From Glossina fuscipes (Eukaryota; Arthropoda; Insecta; Diptera; Glossinidae): DNA of 64,000 bases. Position 1 is the first letter of the stretch; each line of letters opens with the position of its first letter. Made by a program: the position numbers and the translations under genes. Below, piece by piece: positions 31,651 through 43,600 of the stretch. The stretch covers positions 234,424 through 298,423 of the forward strand of contig NW_023998569.1 in the NCBI RefSeq assembly GCF_014805625.2, in the 5' to 3' direction. The notes under the pieces were generated by a model that made no database searches, was not told where the DNA came from, and worked only from the letters and a program-made list of their open reading frames with translations.

Positions 31651-31930
31651 ATGGAGAATCAAAAAGGGCATATTCGACCTGTAATGATTTGGGAATTTAA
31701 ATAAGACAATAGCGCTAAGGCAACAGCTAAAAAATATGCAGCGTATACGGTGAAGGAGGAATAACTGATCGGGCAGTTAGAAATTTGTTTGTAAAATTGT
31801 CTTCTGAAGATACGGCCTTGAAAAATGGGACGTCTTTCCGACTTTGACGACAACCTTCAAAAGGCAATATTAGAGCAAAATCCACGCCGATCAACAATAG
31901 GTGTAGCAAAAACAAAATAAATGTCTGAGA
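31651..31930 (+). pseudogene. Old mariner transposase N-terminal relic
   Basis: In plus-strand frames with stops and shifts: HIRPVMIWEFK, then AKKYAA, then YGEGGITDRAVRNLFVKL, then a piece corresponding to the linker and LEQNPRRSTIGVAK. The series matches the two helix-turn-helix units of mariner transposases ('IR-(V/I)L--EF--G--A--A------YGE---SDR--R-WF-KF ... ENPR-ST-E(L/V)A'). No catalytic domain follows. It is a different, older lineage than the mariner at 33153. Confidence 0.6.
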
Positions 31931-32878
31931 AGAAATCTGCAGTTATTTGTGACGCGACCTAATATAAACAATTAGCTTTCAAGTGCGTACTGCTTGCATT
32001 AACAAGATTTTATTGAACAAGTTTAACTATAAGCAGAGATCGCCAGTCAAGAAAGCCATTTGACTAACTGATATGAAGGGCCTTACGGTAAGTCGTGAAT
32101 TTTAAACTCTTATCAATTATGTGTCTGAGGGATTTAGTTAAAATAAAGAGATTGGAAACTAACAAGTTTAGTGGTAAGGTGAGATGATAATCTTGAAGTG
32201 CAAAGTGGTCCTACGAGAGAAAACAATGAATTAAAATTTTATAATATAGTGCGAAACAAAATGTAAAAGAAAACGCCGTTCTTTCTTGCTTGAAAGTAAA
32301 ATTTTGATAAGATAAATATAAATAATAGATTTCTAGCACAGCCTAGTAAGACGACGTCAATTGAGTAATACCTGCCCATTCTAGACAAACAGAGACAGTT
32401 GCGAAGACTAGCGGCGTTACCATAAAAATAGAACAATTATAATTCAATACTATCCGTATAGTTCCAGCTAGACATAAAAAATTAAATGAGACATATTTTT
32501 TTATTCTGGTTTTTTGCGAGACTTAAACTGAGCATTCCGCTTCCGTAATGCCTTACACCTTACGTTTCTCAACCCCGGTACAAAGTCGAAACAATTTCAC
32601 AAAAATAGATGTGAATTCAAGCATTTTTTTTTAAATTAAAACAGCAAGCGTAACTTGTTACAAATCCTTGGAAATAAATAAACAAAAGTTAAAAGTTGCG
32701 ATATTTCAAGTAGTGATCCCTTTAAACAGACTGTTTCAAGAACGACAAACAATTATTAAGATTAAATTAGAGCAACTAATGGACTTCATTTAAGGTATTT
32801 CGGCACATATCTTTTGTTGACCCCTGCGAGCATTATTGAATTTATAAATCGACGTTCGGGCGTACGCAAATACTTTTT
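31931..32878. other. No gene recognised
   Basis: AT-rich, with no supported feature. Confidence 0.4.
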
Positions 32879-33006
32879 CCATGGTATAGGGGTCTATTTA
32901 TTCATGGATTCGCTGTAGATGAAAATGGTCACAAAATGTCTAAATCTTTGGGAAATATTATAACCCCAGAACACATATCAGCCAAGTACGAAGTAGATTC
33001 CTTAGA
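32879..33006 (+). pseudogene. IleRS-m: Isoleucyl-tRNA synthetase (mitochondrial type) exon with KMSKS
   Basis: About 43 codons, with [20 protein letters not shown] followed by [20 protein letters not shown]-x-x-(D/G)[11 protein letters not shown] is the class I synthetase signature of the IleRS group; KMSKS stabilises the aminoacyl-adenylate transition state. The reading ends at GAGTAAATT, which could be a donor (GA|GTAAAT). The next recognisable IleRS segment is at 34421, beyond the mariner. The upstream HIGH domain is not in the window near it. The later exon is shifted, so this is probably a gene fragment; if functional it would act in mitochondrial translation. Confidence 0.7.
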
Positions 33007-33152
33007 GTAAATTAAATGTTCTGAAATTCGTCATCTAACAATGGTTTTATAAGTAAATATAAATTTTCCAAACGTATGAGCATTTGCTAATAAGAGAAAA
33101 AAGGTCAATATTTTGAGGGCTCAAAATTTGCTAGACAACTGAAAACATAATA

Positions 33153-34408
33153 TTAGTTTGGGGAAAAAGAAATCCATTATTTTTATATGAACTTCAGGAC
33201 TTTATTTAACATGCTTCGGATTGTCCGATTTGGGTCAAATATGCACCGTTTTGTTCTATGATTTGTTGCCATTTTAAAGGTAACTTCAAAATGCCTCTCT
33301 CATAGAAGTCCTGGTTTCTATTTGCAAAAAACTCTAGTAGTCGATTTTCACAATCCTCCCTAGATTCCAATTTTTTATCATTAAAGAAATTTTGCAATGC
33401 AAGAAAAAGATGATTATCGCTTGGTGTCAAGTCTGGCCTGTATGGCGGATGCATTAAAACTTCCCAACCAAGCTCTCGAAGTTTCTGGCGAGTCACTGTA
33501 GATGTGTGTGGCCTAGCGTTGTCCTGGTGGAACACGACACCTCTCCTGTTGGCCAATTCTGGCCGTTTCTGGTCAATCGCTATCTTCAAACGGTCCTGTT
33601 GTTGACAGTAGAGATCAGAATTTAGCGTTTGGCCATATGGAAGCAACTCATAATAAATAATCCCCTTCCGGTCCCACCAAATGCATAGCAAAACCTTCCT
33701 GGCCGTTAGTCCTGGTTTGACCACCGTTTGAGGTGCTTCACCGCTCTATGACCACGATCGTTTTCGCACAGGGTTATCGTATGTGATCCATTTCTCACCT
33801 CCAGTCACCATCCGTTTAAGAAATGTGTCTATCTCATTCCGTTTGGCCAAGGCTTCGCAGATGGAAATTCGATCCATCATGTTTTTTGCTGTTAATTGGT
33901 CCAGCTTTGTGTAAATGGTTCAAAACTGTTTTATGGTCGATTTTTAGCTCCTGGGCGATGTTACGACTGCTAACATGCCGGTCAACTTCGATCATTTCTC
34001 CGATTTTATCGACATTTTCGATAACCGGCCTACCTGTGCGAGGTGCATCTTTAACATCAAAAATTCCTGAACGGAATCTACGAAACCAAAATTGCACATA
34101 ATTGGCTGTTACAGTATCGAAACCATAAACACCATTCACAATTTTAGCCGCCCGGCTTGCATTTTCGCCTTTGTCAAAGAAAAACTGTAAAATGTACCGA
34201 ATTTTCTCTTTGTTCACTTTCACTTTTAACACGCTGTAACTCACAACTGAATGCACCAAACAAAAAACAGCAAAAGAATTTTTTTTACTGCGAAATGTCA
34301 CCTTTCCAACGAGCATAAATCTGAAATTGTTTGATCGATACTTTACGAGAAATCTATCAGTGCAGCCATCTACCGAAAAAATAATGGATTTCTTTTTCCC
34401 CAAACTAA
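33153..34408 (-). mobile_element. mariner element, 1256 bp, 32-bp perfect TIRs, TA target duplication
   Basis: The left TIR (33153-33184) begins TTAGTTTGGGGAAAAAGAAA and the right TIR (34377-34408) is its exact reverse complement. TA stands on both sides (33151-33152, 34409-34410). Near-complete length and perfect TIRs imply a recent insertion, but the transposase is broken. It lies between two IleRS segments; its right end is only about 12 bases from recognisable IleRS coding sequence. Confidence 0.95.
33206..34316 (-). pseudogene. mariner transposase with three lesions
   Basis: From ATG 34316 the N-terminal HTH region is clear (KIRYILQFFFDKGENASRAA, VNGVYGFDTVTANYVQFWFRRF, RTGRPV, SRNIAQELKIDHKTVLNHLHKAG). 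Near 33895-33905 a short segment is missing with a frame change. In the second frame the first catalytic site reads MVTGGEKW (GGT at 33797-33799) where the family has Asp in TG(D)EKW. A TAG stop at 33746-33748 follows WS. Then the two other catalytic Asp are present: VFHQDNARPH and PYRPDLTPSDNH (D34D type). The protein would be inactive for three independent reasons. Confidence 0.92.
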
Positions 34409-34420
34409 TATATTTCGGAC

Positions 34421-34635
34421 GGTGAATAGCTGCACATGGAACTCAAAATATGCTATCAATGTAAGCCATCAACTGATACAACTGTCTGCCGAGCAATTTT
34501 GCGTTACCTTAATGGATTCATTGATGATAAATTACTTAAATCATCAAATAAGTTGGCAACAACAGCGGAATCATATCTAAATCGTTTTTTGTTCAGCCAA
34601 ATTTGTAACTTTGAACCTCGACTGATATTCAATTA
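34421..34635 (+). pseudogene. IleRS-m: Isoleucyl-tRNA synthetase fragment downstream of the mariner
   Basis: In one frame 34421-34493 reads RTVNSCTWNSKYAINVSHQL and IQLSAE. After a small loss the next frame (about 34493-34635) reads CRAILRYLNGFIDDKLL, then YLNRFLFSQICNFE. In IleRS, 'DSLRWWVA---T-----VS--LL--SAE---(K/R)IR-(I/T)LR(Y/F)LNG-I' follows directly after the KMSKS segment, so this is the continuation of 32879-33006 with a shift. There is no AG acceptor between the mariner end and the coding sequence, so either the insertion damaged the splice site or the intron is lost. The assignment is by pattern and order. Confidence 0.55.
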
Positions 34636-34639
34636 ATTG

Positions 34640-35034
34640 TAGGTGATTGCTATGAATGCAATCGCCGAATTTTCGTAATTAATTTAATTTTTTATTGGCG
34701 TGTTTTCACAATTGACAAAGGATTTCCTCAACGGCCCTTTCTCATCTAGGTTATATGCCAAACCTGAAGTGAAAAATGTGTTTTTAATAAATTTACGGTC
34801 TCTGAAAATGACGCTAAACAACGACAGCGAAGTAGTTTATAATAAGTAACATTAAGTATATTACCACTCACATTAGTTAGTTTCATATAATTCTTCACAC
34901 GGTTTTCCACACCGCCCTTGAGGTACCGTGATAGGCGCGCTGCGAATTGTTTTGGATGGCTGGCTTCCCTGTGGGCCTACATCATCATAAACTTAATTGA
35001 AAACTATAATAATATTTACAATACATAGACGAGT
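34640..35034. other. No gene recognised
   Basis: Sequence between the IleRS fragment and the I-like element. Nothing supported. Confidence 0.35.
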
Positions 35035-35358
35035 CGACTTGTGTTCAGTGTAGTGCGTGTTTTCTATTCGTCTGCGTTTTTTCAATTGTTTCGGTGTTTT
35101 CGGTGTTTTTGTGTATTTAACTTCTGTTTTTTCAGTGTTATTGCTAAAACTGGTTAACGCGGATATCGCGTATGTGCTTTTGTTTCGTCTATATATAATA
35201 AAAAATAGAAAACAAAAAAACAAAATAAAAAAAAATAAAAAATTGAAAACATTTGACACTTTTCTTTAGTAGTTCCCAACCTTCTTGCACAGTTCCCAAA
35301 CCTTTTCAAGTGAGTGGTTATTTCAAAAATAATAATAAATAGACAACAATAAGGCATA

Positions 35359-36796
35359 ATGGCCCCGGGGCCGCCAGACAAAAACCCGAATAGATTTTAT
35401 CTATTAAGTGATACATCCCCCCAAAGAAAAAAAAGTAAAAAATCAGATTTTCCGGTGTTGCCGATCAGCGATATAATCCCTATTGATAAAAAATATATTG
35501 TTATTTCTTCAACCGATGCTCGAATAACAATTTCCCAAATTAGCCCTTTTGCTATAAAAAAAGCTCTAGATAGCATTACAACATACATCGATTCCATCTC
35601 GATTCTACGCGATGGGAATTTACTGGTCCTCGCTGGGAACCCGCGCGCAACCGAAAAATTCATGAAGGCCAAATCTTTAGCTAATCTATGTGCTATTTCA
35701 GCTAAACTACATGAGAAACTTAACTCGGTTCGAGGCGTAATTTATGCTCCTTGCTTAAAGCAAGTGCCGGAAGATGAAATTGTTCGCGAAATGGGCATTC
35801 AAGGAGTGACTGAAGTGTATAAATTAACCAAACTGAATGATGACGGAAAAACACGCTCTCCTACAGGAGGGATTATTTTAACTTTTGATCGCTATCGATT
35901 ACCGCGAACAGTTGATGTGGCGTGGTATAAATGTAAAGTAGAACTATACATCCCAAATCCTATGAGGTGTAAAAATTGCCAACGCCTGGGTCATACGGCA
36001 AAAAGATGTACTAATGCTGCATCTTGTGCTAACTGTGGTCATCCTCCACATACTGAAAGCTGTACCCGTAGTTTCTGCATAAATTGCAATGATCAACACT
36101 CAGCGTTAGACAAACAATGCCCACGTTTTGTACAGATGCGTGAAATATTAAAAATCAAAACAGAAAATTACTGTAGCCCATGGAATTGGCAAAAGTAATA
36201 TCTATGCTGCTGTTGTCTCGCAAATCGAGCCTAGTAAGACTTTAACTGCAACTGCTTCCAATGAAAAACCTGTTCCACCATTAACCAAAAATTATATTGC
36301 GAAACCAGTTACATCACTTGCCAAAGATAATATTGAAAAAACCAAAGCAACTGCAAATATTGAAAAAATCAAAACAACAACACATATGCTAAAATCTAAT
36401 ATACCAAATTCTCCAGAATCTCCAGCTCTCAACTTTACTCAACATATCACAAGTGGTAATGAATCCATTCTTTCATCCATTAATAAACCTTCGAAAACCA
36501 AAGCAACTGCAAATATTGAAAAAAATAAAACAACAACACATTTGCTAAAATCTAATATACCAAATTCTCCAGAATCTCCAGCTCTCAACTTTACTCAACA
36601 AATCACAAGTGTTAATGAATCCATTCTTTCATCCCTCAATCAACCTTCAATTTCAAATTATTCACGTGCGCCAACCCGTTGCGCTTCAAATGTACCAAAT
36701 CACCTAAATACAGATTATTCTGCTGGTAAGAATAAATCATTCACGAAAAATTCCTATAGTGACCTTCTCGACGGAGACGCTGACATGTCAACTTAA
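35359..36796 (+). pseudogene. ORF1 (gag-like) with CCHC zinc knuckles and an internal duplication
   Basis: From ATG 35359: a Pro/Lys N-terminus, an RRM-like middle (SITTYIDSISILRDGNLLVL, LNSVRGVIYAP, EIVREMGIQGV), then CKNCQRLGHTAKRC, CANCGHPPHTESC and a third C-x-x-C set (CINCNDQHSALDKQC), the CCHC cluster of I/Jockey ORF1 proteins that bind element RNA. A shift near 36170 moves the reading to another frame, which continues to the stop at 36794. The C-terminal linker holds a 156-bp tandem duplication (units starting 36388 and 36544; KSNIPNSPESPALNFTQ in both). ORF2 begins 22 bases later. Confidence 0.85.
36388..36700 (+). repeat. 156-bp in-frame tandem duplication in ORF1
   Basis: Copies start at 36388 and 36544 and differ at only a few positions. 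156 is a multiple of three, so the frame is kept; each copy encodes 52 residues. Confidence 0.9.
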
Positions 36797-36817
36797 CCCT
36801 CCCTCCACTCTGCTTAC

Positions 36818-39800
36818 ATGTCATTACAATTAAATAAAGTTTTTAAAATTCTACAATGGAACATTAAAGGACTTATTAATAATTTTGATGAACTCCGTAC
36901 ACTCATAAATGATTTTAATCCAACCTTTTTATCGCTTCAAGAAACCCATTGTAGAAGCTCTTTTAATCCTATTCCATCCAAATCATATACTGGATACTTC
37001 ACGAATGCTGATCAAAATTCATATTCCAAACAAGGAATAGGTGTTTTTATAAAATCAAGTATACCTCACAAACGCATAAATTTAAGCTCAAATATACAAG
37101 CCGTAGCGATACAAATAATGTTAAACACAAAATTTACAGTGCTTTCGCTCTATATTCCACCTTCGCAATCGTTTTCTCAGCAAGAACTCTTCATTTTATT
37201 CTCCGTACATTCCCCCCATTAATTATATGCGGCGACTTTAATAGCTGGAATACCATCTGGGACTCAACAGTGAACAACACTCGTGGTACTGTCTTAGAAA
37301 AGGCTTTCATTCAAAGCCATCTCTGCATTTTAAATGATGGAAAACCAACGCACTTTTCAACTCATCACACCTTTTCACATATTGATTTGACATGTTGCTC
37401 TTCCTCACTTCTTCCTCTGGTTTCCTGGCCTATTTCTGATGATCTACATAACAGTCATCACTTTCCAATCATAATCGATCTTAACCTTTCAAAGTCCTCT
37501 GTTACTCCAGTAAAACAGGCCAAATTTCTCCTAGATAAAGCGGATCTGATCAATTACTCCAAACAGGCCAAGTCATTTCTGAATTCAAAGCCATTTAACG
37601 GGAACTGCAACCATGATGCTGCCATTATGTCTGAAGCGATTCGCACGGCTGCTCATCTTTCTATTCCTCAATCCAACACCTCTTTTAAACGAGCTAGGGT
37701 TCCTTGGTGGAACAACACGCTTTCGTTTTCGAGGAAAAATAAAATGAATCTATGGCACCGCTTTAAGAGATGTCCTGTTCAGGATCATTTGTTATTATAC
37801 AAAAAGGCCAATGCTCTATTCAGGAAGGAACTACGAAAATCAAAGGCACTTAGGTTCGAACTTTTTTCGGGAGGAATTCACAGAAATACATCAATGAAAG
37901 TTGTCAGGAACAAAATCAACAGACTTAATGGGACTTCAAACCTGAACCAAATTTCTGCCATCTGCACTCCCAATGGAACTTTAACTGACGCAGATGAGAT
38001 TTCTAATTACTTTGGAAAAGTGTGGTGCGAATACTCCTCTGACAGCAACTTCTCCAGTACTTTCATTGAAAATAAAAGGACTCCAATATCTCCTTCAAAT
38101 AATATCGATAGATGTGCCATGTTCCTGGAAAATAGCGTATCTACCTCAGAACTTGGAAGTTGTCTCTCCAATTTGAAGGGGAAGACACCTGGTCTAGACC
38201 GCATCTCATACCATATGATCAGTGCTATGTCTAAGTCTAGTAAAAAGAAATTACTGGACCTATATAATACGGTATGTGTGACTGGCCATATACCCTACAT
38301 GTGGAAAATGGCAACAGTTGTTCCAATTTCAAAGTCAAAAAATGTCTCCATCGCATCTGATTATCGCCCAATTTCTCTTTTATTTTGCCTCTCTAAGGTT
38401 TTAGAGAAGCAAGATTATCTTGGTTTCTTGAATCCAAGAACCTGATAACAAATCAACAAGTTGGTTTCAAGCGGGGTAGAGGATGCATCGACGCTCTGTT
38501 ATATATTGATTATTTCACAAGCAAAGCAATTTCCGAATGAAATCACGTCACAATTCTCTCAATTGATTTCGAAAAAGCATTTGACAGAGTTGGTCTTCAT
38601 GTTATCTTAAGACTCTTGAAATCATGGAATGTTGGACCCAAATTCTTCAACTACATCAAATCATTCATGTCGCATCGGCGGTTCAAAGTTAGAATCAACA
38701 AACATCTTTCTGATTCCTTTCCGCTAAAGAATGGCATTCCGCAAGGATCTCCTCTCTCTGTCACGCTTTTCCAGATCGCTTTCAACGAAATTAGCGAAAT
38801 TCTTTGCCATGTACCAAGAGTGGAACATTGTCTCTACGCGGACGATGTATACATTTTTACAAAAGAAAAAGACAACACGAAAGCAATCAACATCCTCGAA
38901 TCTATTGCATGTGAGATCTCCACATGGGCAAACTCGTCAGGAGCTATAATCTCTATACAAAAATCAAAAAAAATGCACATTTGTCGAAAACAAATATGCG
39001 ATGCAGCAAACCTACTGATGCATATTAACGACTTACCAGTATTAAATGTGCAGACGCTCCATGTTCTCGGGCTCACGTTTTCAAACAATTATCGTTGGAA
39101 GCACACTGCCTTCGGTTAAAAAACTCCCTTTTAACAAGGGTAAATTTCATACAGTACGTTGCTTGGAGAAGCCATGCGCATATTAACACTATTGCTTATC
39201 TTACCAAAATGCTTGTGTTAAGCAAGATTGACTATGCTTTGATAATTTATGGCAATAGCTGCAAATCTAATATCAACATCCTTAAACCGGTCTATCACCA
39301 AGCCGTTAGAGCAAGTTGTTATGCGTTTCGGACGACGCCCATAAATAATATTATAATTGAAACTGGTCTCCCAACCTTAGAAAATAGACTGTATTAGTTA
39401 AAAGCTAAAATAGTCCCTAAGCTTCTTAATTCAAACAAATCCATTCTCGGTGATGACGTAAGAAAGATTAATATTACGAAGAAAATTCCAAAGTCACCAT
39501 CTGCAATTGACCATTGTTTGTGCATCGCAAAGGAATTGAACATTCCCTTAAATATTTCCCGCTCTTTTGGTGTTAAACCTCCCTGGATTTTGAAAGACTG
39601 CTCTTTTGACTTCTCACTATCTATGCACAAGAAAGAAGATACTCCAAATTACGTCTTCAGGAATCTAATAGCTGAGAAAACCCAAGTATTGGACAATACT
39701 GGTTGGAATCTTTTGTACACAGACGGCTCAAAATCTCCTGGTCTGCCTCCTGCTTGTGCGGTGGTAGATGCTACAGGACGGGTTCTTCTCAACCACATAT

Positions 39801-40510
39801 TTCACGAAAGCACTTCAACTTTCATAACCGAAGCCAGAGCTATCCTTCACGCTGCCAACCTTGCCCATAAAAACAAACTCAAAACCGTCATTGTTACTGA
39901 CAGTTTGTCTGTATTACAAGCTACCCGGAACCTTTCGACTTCGAGATGGAGCACCATCAACAAATTAAGGAATATAATTACTACACCCGACGGAAAAATT
40001 AAAATGTTATGGGTACCAAGTCACATCGGTTTACTGGGAAATAAGCAGGCTGATCGAGCGGCAAAGTATGCTGCTTCTGCTCCTCTAATTATGGATGATG
40101 TCATGGAAAAGTTGGATCTTCAAAGATACATTGGAAGAAAAGTTAAAGAGAAAATTGCAGAAGGAAATTTACAATACCATCATCAACACTACTCTTGCAT
40201 TAACCCTCAATTAACTCCACCTCTATATCCAACAAATGTTGAGAAAACCAAGATCCAAACATTTTCGAGAATTCGCCTTGGTCATACAATTGCAACTCAC
40301 CAATGGATCCTGAAGAAGTCTTCTCCCCCAATCTGCTGTTGTGGACAAACTCTTACTATAAAGCACATTCTCTGCGACTGCCTCAACTTTTCCTTGGCTA
40401 GAAGTATTGCATTTGGAACGATTGACCCTTTGAACATTCTACAATCAGCTTCAGAACAGAATATCAATTCAATATTTTACTTTATTAATACTACTAAGCT
40501 TATTATCTAA
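36818..40510 (+). pseudogene. ORF2: APE endonuclease, reverse transcriptase, RNase H (I clade)
   Basis: From ATG 36818. The endonuclease opens with KILQWNIKGL, then SLQETHC; a shift at about 37210 separates CGDFNSWN from the C-terminal endonuclease (THFSTHHTFSHIDLTCCS, LHNSHHFPI). The RT begins KTPGLDRISYHMI; a break at about 38440; then EKAFDRVGLH, NGIPQGSPLSVTLFQIAFNEI, and YADDVYIF; another break near 39117. RNase H (39700-40080) has LLYTDGSKSP, TEARAIL, VTDSLSVL, and WVPSHIGLLGNKQAD, with all catalytic acidic residues visible. A C-terminal CCHC-like motif (ICCCGQTLTIKHILCDC) closes it. Three or more shifts mean no full-length protein. Confidence 0.88.
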
Positions 40511-40526
40511 TATCCATTTATTTAAA

Positions 40527-40587
40527 TTAGAGCCGATAGCCTGTGTTACTAGTGCTCAGTGTCTTTTTTTTAGTCTAAGAATTCAAT
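40527..40587 (+). other. 3' UTR block shared with the CR1-like element
   Basis: Seventeen bases after the ORF2 stop, in sense orientation. It matches the minus strand of 4825-4886 almost base for base, then diverges. The AAT-type tail starts 17 bases further on. Confidence 0.85.
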
Positions 40588-40620
40588 TCATTAGTCTAAA
40601 ATTAAAATAATAATAATAAA

Positions 40621-43600
40621 TTTCAAAAAAATTTGGAAATTGTTTGGAACATTCGATTTTTGTACTATCCCTAGAAGTGCATTGCAGTGCAGCTTACAAC
40701 TGAACGCCCATAAACTTAAAGGATTAGATTTTGCATCGTCCACATTATTGCTGGGGACAATATCTGCTAGATAATTACTTCTGATACTTCCGTTGATTCA
40801 GATTTACACGAATGACAACCAGCTCAACTAAAGCACAAAAGTGCATCCAAAACTGAGAATGGCATTCTCTTTTCAGAAGCCGATCACATTTCGCTAGGTT
40901 TGTATACGCATCATCAGAGATATATCCATTTTGTCGAAACTTTTGAAATCGTCTCAAGTACCTACACTCTTCATTGAGGCTCCAATGTTGTAAAAGGTAC
41001 GCCGGCTTTCTGGATTTTTTGCCCGTTACGCATAATCTATAATAGGCACACGATTTATATTTCCATTTTTATTCGACAAAAATTAAAAAATAAACCACAC
41101 CTACTTTAAAGTGCGAAAGCTTGGTCTTTTTTACGATAACGTTGATTAAAAGCAGTGTAAACAAAAGAGTATAGCGTGGGAGATAACTTTCATAAAGTAC
41201 TTTACTTTGGTTAATTTATTTCCTTTAATGGAAATGAATGGGCTCACCACATTTTCCAATGCGATTAAATATGGTAAGGATGGAGATAAATTTTGAAATC
41301 GATTTTGATGTAACAGCGTTACTTCAAGTAAAATCCCCAAACTATGTAAGCAATATAAGAGTATATATCGCTCCCTCTTCGAAGTGTACATAACTATTAG
41401 TTTAACTCTTATTTGAAATTTAATTTGTTGGGAAAGTTTTGCATGTAATTTTTTTTTTTAATTTTGGATTATTAAAACACCTGCAACGAAGGAAATTTTC
41501 AAAATTATCCGGTAAATAAGGTATTAACTTTACGTGTGAACCGTAACTTTAGGTTGTGAAAAGAGAGTAAGTACAGAACATTTTTCAGCAAAGGAGAGTT
41601 ATTTTGCTGTTTTGTTGTTGTAGTAACTAACATCTCCTAAATGACTTCTTGAAAAACGCAATCAATACACTAACTCTACGGACTTTCGGAAACCTATGAA
41701 CAAATAGCTAAAGTAAGTTCTGATTTCCCAATCGTATAAGGCCGAGTTGGCATCTAGCGATGAAGAATAATCACAACGGGTAGCTGCTTTTGACCAAGAA
41801 GTTTTCCCACCGTAATAAGCTGATTTGAAAAATCAAGACTCGTCCTATTTTACATTACAAAATCAGTCACATATCAAGTTTTATTGATCTTTTTAATAAA
41901 ATTTTTCAGATGTTTTCATATAAAAAAGGCTTTTGCCTCCATCTTTGTGCGAAAAATTTACGAAAAGGAAAGGAACACGCAGACGTAAATGGTGTTGCCA
42001 TACAAATTTGATTCTAGTTTTCACAGTCATACCCAAAGAAAATTACTAGCATGTAAATAATTTTGTTCACGCAAACACGCAAAATAAAAGAAGTAAAAAA
42101 GATGCAGGAACGAATTGAGAAATCAATTTTCAAACACACTCAGCTTTAGCTCGACATAAACAGAAGAAAATTCTAATTGTTAGCTAAGCTTTAATGCTAA
42201 CTCTTTTAAAAGGCGGTATCCTATGTAAACCATTATAGTGTTTTCATAAAAACGGTCAATGAAATTTGTAAATGGCATATATCATAAAGCGTGTTTTTAA
42301 AATAATTCCCTATTGGCTGAAAGTAATCTTATGAATCTGTTAGGAGAGTAGGTAAGAAAGAAATAAAGAACTAAAAATGAAAAAGATCTATAACATCTTC
42401 ACATCAAAAAAACTCGAAAATGAAACCATCCGTAGTCACTCCAACGTTTATTAAATTGCCCGTTTTCATGTTTATTTCATGTTTGCTTAGTTTGCGTCTA
42501 ATTTCGCTTTACTCGTTAAAAAATCAAATCTCTTATTCTTAAAAATTATTAAAACATGCACTATGTGCATGTATGAGCTGCTGATCAGTGTCTGTAGTAA
42601 AAGTAAACATATCGAATAGGTTGTCGCGACAGCAACGCGTAATGGTCTCTACTGTGAATTGTCGCGAATGATGATTGCGTTAAAAAGTTTGTTTAATTAC
42701 ATGCCGATTAACTGCGTTAGGTAAAATGCATGCAAAACAACTGCAAACTCAAATATGGATGTTAAAATTTTTATTATGATATTGTTTTGATGAAAAATGA
42801 GTTGCTACTCGTTATCAAAAAAGAACTTGTATATTGTAGCATTATCGATTTATCGCACTTTACCATTTTATCAATAACCTATGCTAAGTTTACACTTTAT
42901 TATATTTCCTCACAACAACCTGGTTAAGATCAGTTCTACACATTTCAACGTAATGCAACACCAGCAATGACCTAGTTAAGATGACCGAATTTAGCTATAA
43001 CACACATTACATGTAGCTTTAGTAATAGCCTAGTTTAATTGTACTATTTTGCTTAAGATAGCGTAATAATTTATTATATAACATACTGACCACACTTCAG
43101 TCAGGCCAGGAGAAGAAGTAAATCCAGAAGTAACGTACAAAGTAAAGACAGAAGTAAACTAAGAAGAAAAACTTAAAAGTAAAGGTAAGAAGAAATATTT
43201 ATACAATTAATAAAGAAACTACAAACAAAAGAGCCTGTAATAAGTGTTTTCACTACAATATTAGCTCCCCACTTCCTTAAGGTCTTTTCATTCACAATTT
43301 AACGCAATTGACTCTCATGTGTTTGTAACACCAAAAATATTGAGCTAACGTTTAAAACGAACTTTTCGAAAAGTTCGCTTGGTAAAAAAAACGTTAAGGT
43401 AATATGTTTCAAGGGAAAAGTGCATTGTCAAGGAAAACGCTTTGGTAAATAATGACCAAAAAATGTGTGTGGAAACTTGTTTTCGTTACTTACATGTGCA
43501 CCATTCTTTGGAGAACCTTTTCATTATTATTATTTTATTACATTAATATGCTTAACAATTTCTTTTATTGTTTTTGAAGTTACTTCCATAGTCTATATGC

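Larger units (their letters stand above)
35035..40620 (+). mobile_element. I-clade non-LTR retrotransposon, near full length
   Basis: Order on the plus strand: 5' UTR (start approximate), ORF1 with CCHC knuckles (35359-36796), ORF2 with APE endonuclease, reverse transcriptase and RNase H (36818-40510), 3' UTR with the shared block (40527-40587), and an (AAT)n tail at 40604-40620. RNase H plus an AAT/TAA tail is typical of the I group. At least four frame breaks make this copy inactive. Target duplications were not resolved. Confidence 0.88.

Noticed and set aside
40775..40957. 60-codon minus-strand frame with an RRFQKFRQNGYI-type segment
   Set aside because: Thought of as a transposase piece, but no second motif supports any family.
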